From Geobacter sp. UBA5735 (GTDB lineage: Bacteria; Desulfobacterota; Desulfuromonadia; Geobacterales; Geobacteraceae): DNA of 64,000 nt. Shown here piece after piece: positions 59,293-64,000 of this stretch. Location of the stretch: assembly GCA_002419385.1 (NCBI GenBank), contig DIFZ01000046.1:164132-228131 (forward strand), written 5' to 3'. The notes below the pieces were generated by a model. The model saw only the letters and a list, made by a program, of their open reading frames with translations, was not told the origin of the DNA and made no database searches. Made by a program: the position numbers and the translations under genes. Each line of letters starts with the position of its first letter. The stretch's first letter is position 1.

Positions 59293-60855
59293 ATGACCAC
59301 ATCCCGAAAAAAGATCGCGAACCCGGAGGACGATATCCACTTGCTGGTTGCGACCCTTCCCGGTGACCTGCAGGCCGCCCTGAGGAAGCTCCCCCTGGAA
59401 CAGCTGGTGGAAGTGGTGATGGACATAGGTCGACTGCCCGAGGCCCGTTTTCCCGGAAATGTCATCCGTTTGAGTGAAAAGGCGGTCAGTCATGAGGACC
59501 TGTCCCATGTCCTGGCTCTCGTGGGAGAATTTACCGACGACAACCGGGCCGGTATCGAACGAACACTGCATCGCATCTCTGCCATCCGCAACAGGAAGGG
59601 GGCTGTAATCGGCCTCACGCTCAGGGCCGGAAGGGCCATATTCGGCACCATAGAACTGTTGCGCGACCTGATCGATACCGGACAGAACCTCTTGATCCTG
59701 GGGCGGCCAGGTGTGGGCAAGACCACGAAGCTGAGGGAAATGGCACGCGTACTTGCCGACGATTTTCAAAAGAGGGTCATTGTCATCGATACATCCAATG
59801 AGATTGCCGGGGATGGCGACATACCGCACCCGGGGATCGGGAATGCACGCAGGATGCAGGTTCCGCGGCCTGACCGGCAGCATGCGGTCATGATCGAGGC
59901 GGTTGAGAACCATATGCCTGAGGTGATCATCGTCGACGAGATAGGTACCGAGGCAGAGGCTGCCGCTGCGCGCACCATTGCGGAGCGGGGGGTGCAGCTG
60001 ATCGGTACCGCCCACGGAAATACCCTGCAGAACCTGATTATGAACCCCATCCTCTCTGACCTGGTGGGCGGCGTGCAGACGGTTACTCTTGGCGACGACG
60101 AAGCGCGTCGGCGGGGGACCACAAAGACCGTGAACGAAAGGAAGGCCCCTCCCACCTTCGATATACTGGTTGAAATGGCCGACCGCAACGAAGTCATTGT
60201 GCACAAGGACACCGGTGCTGCTGTTGATACCATACTGCGGGGGTATGAAGCGCGCGGGGAAAAGAGAAAACAGACCGAGGACGGCCAGATAAACATCGAG
60301 GAAGCAAAGCCGGACATGCGGCAAACGCGAAGAGCGAGGACCCATTGCGAGGCTCCGATGGAAAGGGCGGCGCCCGTACCCAGCGGACCGGTCCGCATCT
60401 ACCCCCACGGAGTCAACAGGGAACTCCTGGAAAGGGCAGGGAGAGACCTGGACCTGGACATCAGGATTGCCAGCCGCGCAGAGTCCGCTGATCTGGTCAT
60501 CGCGCTCCGTTCCCGTGCCGACGACATGGGATTGAGGAGAATCACCCGATTGACCGATGCCCCTCTTCACTACATCAAGAGAAACACGACTGCGGAACTG
60601 CGCCGTCTCCTGCAGAAGATTTTCAACCTGGTGCAGGGCATGGATGAGGATGAGATACGGGAGGCGGTCGAAGAAACAGAGGAAGCGGTGCGCAGGGCGG
60701 TCGAGGAAGGGGTGGAGGTGTCCCTGTCGCCACGGCGGCCCGCATTGAGAAAAGTTCAGCACCGCTATATTTCGAGCCTGGGCCTGATGGCCCAGAGTGT
60801 GGGAAGGGAGCCCGACCGCCATCTGGTGATCTGTCCTGTTGAGAAGGACGCATGA
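59293..60855 (+). CDS. AAA-type ATPase with R3H domain (Ycf45/SpoIIIAA-like)
   Basis: 520 aa. Central P-loop ILGRPGVGKTTKLREMA, VIIVDEIGTEAEA (Walker B) and LIGTAHGNTLQNLIMNP belong to the Ycf45/SpoIIIAA-like ATPase group; the C-terminal R3H nucleic-acid-binding motif is RKVQHRYIS near residue 495. Probably binds single-stranded nucleic acid; its role in the cell is unclear. ATG 59293 follows AAAGGA. A terminator follows at 60923. Confidence 0.85.
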   Translation: MTTSRKKIANPEDDIHLLVATLPGDLQAALRKLPLEQLVEVVMDIGRLPEARFPGNVIRLSEKAVSHEDLSHVLALVGEFTDDNRAGIERTLHRISAIRNRKGAVIGLTLRAGRAIFGTIELLRDLIDTGQNLLILGRPGVGKTTKLREMARVLADDFQKRVIVIDTSNEIAGDGDIPHPGIGNARRMQVPRPDRQHAVMIEAVENHMPEVIIVDEIGTEAEAAAARTIAERGVQLIGTAHGNTLQNLIMNPILSDLVGGVQTVTLGDDEARRRGTTKTVNERKAPPTFDILVEMADRNEVIVHKDTGAAVDTILRGYEARGEKRKQTEDGQINIEEAKPDMRQTRRARTHCEAPMERAAPVPSGPVRIYPHGVNRELLERAGRDLDLDIRIASRAESADLVIALRSRADDMGLRRITRLTDAPLHYIKRNTTAELRRLLQKIFNLVQGMDEDEIREAVEETEEAVRRAVEEGVEVSLSPRRPALRKVQHRYISSLGLMAQSVGREPDRHLVICPVEKDA

Positions 60856-61213
60856 TTTCTCTGCTGGAATCTCAGGTTTTGTAAAAAACATAGGAACCAA
60901 GGCTGCGAAAAAAAATTACAGGCCCGGCGTAAACGCCGGGTTTTTTTGTCTGCCGTGATCTGGCTTTGGCAGTTTCGAATAACACGCGGGAGAAAAGCAG
61001 ATAGTGGTGATATATCTCACAGCAGTTCGATATAAGAAGTATAGAAAGGTAAAAGTGTTTATGAGATGACAATAATTGTATCAAACCCAGATGAAATCAA
61101 GGGGAGTGCAGGGATGGCTGTAAAGGCTTCACACAGTCAGGACAGACCTGAAGCATACGTTTAATAGATGCAGTTGAGGAAAAGAACCCCGGGTGGAGAA
61201 CAGGAGATAGCAC
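60856..61213. other. Gap after R3H gene, no confident gene
   Basis: Contains the terminator at 60923-60947. From 60960 to 61200 base composition falls towards A/T and no conserved frame is seen; a 16-codon frame begins at ATG 61113 after GGGGAG but has no support. The region resembles debris around an insertion-sequence remnant. Confidence 0.45.
60923..60947 (+). terminator. Intrinsic terminator after R3H ATPase gene
   Basis: CCCGGCG-TAAA-CGCCGGG followed by seven T. Confidence 0.92.
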
Positions 61214-61411
61214 ATGCGGATGAAAGACTGCGATGATGGGCTGGAATTCAAGGTTACCGTGGCGTGGGCAGCCTTGAGCGAATCAAAGACGCTGGCGGAG
61301 CTGGCGCGCGAATATGGTGTCAATCCGATCACCATTAACCGTTGGAAACAGGAACTGCTTGCCGAGGTTGCGAACCTTTTTCATGACGGGAACAAGTCCG
61401 CGCGGGCATGA
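61214..61411 (+). mobile_element. IS3-family OrfA-like helix-turn-helix, probably a remnant
   Basis: 65 aa. LEFKVTVAWAALSESKTLAELAREYGVNPITINRWKQELL is the N-terminal helix-turn-helix of IS3/IS911-type OrfA proteins (positions 10-50), but the leucine zipper part is missing and no OrfB follows, so no active element exists here. ATG 61214 after GGAGATAGCAC. It may be a relic or a co-opted DNA-binding protein. Confidence 0.65.
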
Positions 61412-61503
61412 GAAACAATGGGCTGCTTCTTTTTACTATGAGGACTCACAGGCTCAACAACCACTTTTGTTTCGCCTGGGGTCCAGGCAGGCATTGAGCA
61501 ACA

Positions 61504-61866
61504 TCAATCGCCCAGATCCCTTATCTTTCCGTCACGACCGATAATGTAGGTATGGCCGTTCGGCGCGATCATGGTTGCCTCAATGAGCTTTCCGTTGCTT
61601 AACAGAACACGCAGGCTCGATTTTTTTCTTCCATTCCAGCTATACGCGACGACTGTCTCAGATTTGGCGTTTCTGTTTCCCACCAGCTCTCCTTGCGTTC
61701 CGATGATCCGTACCAAATGTTCATAAGCCATCATGGGTTTGACTTTTGGCAGAAATCTCCTGTTGAAGACGGTGTCCGTTTTGCCTGGTTGCGCAGCCGG
61801 CGTTGGGGCTGTTGAAAGGAATGCCAGTGACAAAACAACGAGAAGCGCGACAAGCACCTTGACCAT
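61504..61866 (-). CDS. Small exported protein, BLIP/DUF3862-like repeat fold
   Basis: 120 aa with a clear signal peptide (MVKVLVALLVVLSLAFL, cleavage near TPAAQ). The mature part, YEHLVRIIGTQGELV, then VVAYSWNGRKKSSLRVLL and SNGKLIEATMI, has the strand-loop pattern of BLIP-like/DUF3862 domains. Function unknown; no cysteines in the mature part. Preceded on its strand by AAGGAGT. Confidence 0.68.
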   Translation of the reverse strand: MVKVLVALLVVLSLAFLSTAPTPAAQPGKTDTVFNRRFLPKVKPMMAYEHLVRIIGTQGELVGNRNAKSETVVAYSWNGRKKSSLRVLLSNGKLIEATMIAPNGHTYIIGRDGKIRDLGD

Positions 61867-61953
61867 GCATGACTCCTTTTACACTACATTCTGTTTTCAT
61901 TCTTGACCGCTACGGCTCAATATAGCACGATTTATTACGCATGTGCCAGAGCC

Positions 61954-61971
61954 TTTACGCGATTGCGTAAA
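61954..61971. promoter_or_regulatory. Inverted repeat upstream of the exported protein gene
   Basis: TTTACGC-GATT-GCGTAAA, a perfect 7-bp dyad about 90 bases before the start of the minus-strand gene at 61866 and 80 bases after the end of the pepF gene. Either an operator for a regulator or a weak terminator. Confidence 0.45.
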
Positions 61972-62050
61972 ATTGGCGTAACGTCATTATGGAGGTGGAA
62001 TAGCGCTGATGGGCTCTGCTTGTGACACACGTCATTGCGGGCCGCTTGTG

Positions 62051-63826
62051 TCAAACATAGCTCTCCAATTCCTCGACCAAACCCTGGAGAAAGTCGTATC
62101 CTTCCTGCCAGAAACCTGGATCGTTGAAGTTTATTCCCGCGGGCCGAACAGTATCGGCAGGAGCCCGGGAACCGCCGCTTTCCAGAATATGAATGTATTT
62201 GGGTACGAATGTTTCGCCTTCCTTGAGGTATTTGTTGAACAGGGAAAGCACCAGGAGTTCGGCAAAGGTATAAGAATAGCAATAGAAGCGCGAATGGATA
62301 AAGTGGGATATGTAGCTCCAGCCCCACCTGTAGGGTTCGATCATGGCAACCGAGTCGCCGTAGAGCCGGGCGTTTTCCTCCCACCAGAACGAACAGATAT
62401 CTTCTGTTGACAAAAGTCCCTGTTTGCGCTCCAGGTGAAACCGTTCCTCGAATCTGGTCAGAACGACCTGACGAAACGTAGTGGCAATAATGTCTTCTAT
62501 CTTTGCACAAAGCAGTGAAATCTTGAACTTGGGATCGCTTTCACGCTGGAGCAACAGACGGGTGAGCAGCATTTCTCCGAACACAGACGCTGTTTCGGCA
62601 AGGGGGAAGGAAGAGTGATAGTTCAGCATGCTTTGGCGCTGTGAGAGGACAAAATGGAGTCCATGGCCCAACTCATGGGCTAATGTGGCTACATCGCGCA
62701 GGTTCCCGGTATAGTTGAGAAGAACAAACGGTGGGAGCGAAGGTGAAATTCCCATGCAGAATGCGCCGCCGCTTTTACCAGGGCGGGGCAGGACATCTAT
62801 TCTATGCTCGGAAAAAAAACTGCCGATGATTTCCCTGAAATCCTGAGAGAATAGTCCGTACGCTTCAAGTACCAACTCTTTAGCCTTGTTGAATGTATAC
62901 CTGCGGTCGCTGCCGAGAGCGGGTGCGTAGATATCTGTGTTTTTCAGTTTTGGCAGGCCAAGCAGTCGCGCTTTCAGCTGAAAATAGTGACGGGCCAGAT
63001 GGTAATTGTTTTCGCTTACTTTCATCAAGCCTTCGACTGCTTCCGGTGCAAGCTCGTTTGCCAGGTGTGTGGGTCCCATGACGTCCGGGTAGTTGCGGAG
63101 TTCCAGATCCTGGCTATGATCGAGGGCCGCATTGTTGAATATTGCACCGAAGGCAATGCTCTGTTCCTCATATTTGCTGAGAAAAGTTGTGAATGCACGC
63201 TCTCGGACACAGCTGTCCGGGTGGTGAAGCAAGCCGAGGAGTTCTTCACCAGTCATTTCTTGCTTTTCCCCGTCCAGTTCGAAGTCGTACCGGAACGAGG
63301 ACGATATCTCGTCAAAAAGGCGCGTAAACGCCTCGACACCGGTAAGGCTTTTTTCCTTGATGAGACGTTCCTCGCGTTCAGGAAGAGTATGCGACTTGTA
63401 GCGACGCAGACTTTCCAGATAGTGCCGGTAGCTGGCAAGAGAAGCGTCATCGATCAGTTCGCGGTAACGGGCATCATCGAGGGCAATCAATTCCAAATCG
63501 AAAAAGAGGAGTTCCTGAGACATCCGGTTGCCGAATTCCATGGCTCGTTGCGACAATTTCTTGTTTGCGGTATCTTCGCTGTCAGCCGCGAAAAGGAGAT
63601 AGGCAAACGTCTGGGGTTTCACCAGGGATTCCTGTAACCGTTCCATCTCGACCAGAGCTTCCTTCAGTTGCTTGGCACTCAAGCTTGCGACTTTGCCGAA
63701 ATATTTTTCATGGAAGCCATCCGTCATCGATGCACCCATGGAAAAGTCGGCTTCCAGCTCGGGCGCTACCATCGATGCGTAGAGTGGTGCAGTATTCCAG
63801 CGTGCGCTTTCCAGGACGTTGCCCAT
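62051..63826 (-). CDS. pepF: M3-family oligoendopeptidase F
   Basis: 591 aa zinc metallopeptidase, the usual length for M3B. VATLAHELGHGLHFVLSQ holds the HExxH zinc site, with the third ligand Glu in the following helix (FPLAETASVFGE). It cuts oligopeptides of about 7-17 residues in the cytosol. ATG 63826 follows GAGGAGACA on the minus strand; an in-frame ATG at 63898 has no site and adds an unrelated segment. Confidence 0.92.
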   Translation of the reverse strand: MGNVLESARWNTAPLYASMVAPELEADFSMGASMTDGFHEKYFGKVASLSAKQLKEALVEMERLQESLVKPQTFAYLLFAADSEDTANKKLSQRAMEFGNRMSQELLFFDLELIALDDARYRELIDDASLASYRHYLESLRRYKSHTLPEREERLIKEKSLTGVEAFTRLFDEISSSFRYDFELDGEKQEMTGEELLGLLHHPDSCVRERAFTTFLSKYEEQSIAFGAIFNNAALDHSQDLELRNYPDVMGPTHLANELAPEAVEGLMKVSENNYHLARHYFQLKARLLGLPKLKNTDIYAPALGSDRRYTFNKAKELVLEAYGLFSQDFREIIGSFFSEHRIDVLPRPGKSGGAFCMGISPSLPPFVLLNYTGNLRDVATLAHELGHGLHFVLSQRQSMLNYHSSFPLAETASVFGEMLLTRLLLQRESDPKFKISLLCAKIEDIIATTFRQVVLTRFEERFHLERKQGLLSTEDICSFWWEENARLYGDSVAMIEPYRWGWSYISHFIHSRFYCYSYTFAELLVLSLFNKYLKEGETFVPKYIHILESGGSRAPADTVRPAGINFNDPGFWQEGYDFLQGLVEELESYV

Positions 63827-63963
63827 GTCAGTTGTCTCCTCAGGTTCGATGTTGTCGGTGTGCCCTAACACGGTTACACAACATCGCTCTGCTGTCAACC
63901 AAGGCGTAATAGTTAAGTTTTATGTTCAAGATCCGTTGCAGGAAAAAAAAGTAAAAAAGTTTG

Positions 63964-63993
63964 TTGACAATCTTTCGGGTGATTTGGTATAAC
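63964..63993 (+). promoter_or_regulatory. Strong sigma-70-type promoter at right edge
   Basis: TTGACA (63964-63969), 18-base spacer, TATAAC (63988-63993). It points right, out of the window, and is close to consensus in both boxes. The transcript it drives begins just at or beyond the edge; high-expression genes or a stable RNA are possible. Confidence 0.7.
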
Positions 63994-64000
63994 ACTGCTT

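Noticed and set aside
59251..60900. 549-codon open frame on the minus strand
   Set aside because: Fully antisense to the R3H ATPase, which has clear motifs; the frame is a by-product of high GC at third codon positions.
1..64000. tRNA, rRNA or CRISPR array
   Set aside because: No T-loop GGTTCGA context with cloverleaf arms, no rRNA-like sequence and no regularly spaced direct repeats were seen.

Overview
The window looks like chromosome of a Geobacteraceae-type anaerobe (Desulfuromonadia, formerly Deltaproteobacteria). This is inferred from gene content, not from a database match: indolepyruvate:ferredoxin oxidoreductase with two phenylacetate-CoA ligases, a mercury-methylation pair hgcAB, an N-type ATPase operon, several arsenic genes under ArsR-family repressors, and many radical-SAM and thiol proteins. 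The DNA is GC-rich, densely coded, and mostly on the + strand. I found no tRNA, rRNA, CRISPR array or complete insertion sequence.

Layout. 1-7.9 kb holds housekeeping genes: the end of rnhB, yraN, rsmI, a YkgJ-type protein, a SEC-C protein, an acyl-ACP thioesterase, and the EF-P beta-lysylation set (epmB facing efp-epmA), then infA. 8-14 kb holds an aldehyde dehydrogenase, a GABA-type aminotransferase and a cyclic-2,3-DPG-synthetase-like P-loop protein, then a 23S rRNA uracil methyltransferase. 14.3-17.4 kb holds an IHF/HU protein, a Na/Pi-cotransporter-PhoU protein and a Ppx/GppA phosphatase. 17.5-29.2 kb is an aromatic/branched-chain amino-acid block: iorAB, paaK, a double-ACT protein, two tandem LivJ-type binding proteins (the first with an apparent frameshift in its signal peptide), livHMGF and a second paaK.

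30.6-43.7 kb is the most unusual part. hgcA and hgcB overlap by 4 bases. The hgcA frame runs upstream through an in-frame TGA that follows a cysteine codon and is followed at the right distance by a SECIS-like hairpin, so HgcA may be a selenoprotein. Downstream come arsR, two thioredoxin-like proteins, CcdA and an ArsP-type permease; then two more arsR genes, arsC, a radical SAM/SPASM enzyme, a free lipoyl-carrier (GcvH-like) protein, two overlapping DGC-domain cysteine proteins, an OsmC-family protein, acr3, an XdhC-family protein and an Abi-alpha-like protein. Four copies of one 18-bp operator and two decayed fragments (an arsR 3' end and an acr3 3' end) show that this island grew by duplication and insertion.

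43.8-50.8 kb is a complete N-ATPase operon (atpDCQRBEFAG) with repeat elements inside it. It is followed by a second radical SAM/SPASM paralogue with an internally duplicated helical segment. 52.7-60.9 kb holds small membrane and methyltransferase genes, a PPDK/PEP-synthase regulator, a Na,K-ATPase-like (P2C) cation pump in one operon with two TrkA/RCK proteins, and an R3H ATPase. The right end has an IS3-type orfA remnant, a small exported protein, oligoendopeptidase F (minus strand), and a strong promoter pointing out of the window.

Working together: N-ATPase, the P2C pump, the TrkA pair and the Na/Pi-type carrier form an ion-homeostasis theme; hgcAB plus the ars/thiol genes form a metal(loid) theme; iorAB-paaK-liv form an amino-acid/aryl-acid uptake and oxidation theme.
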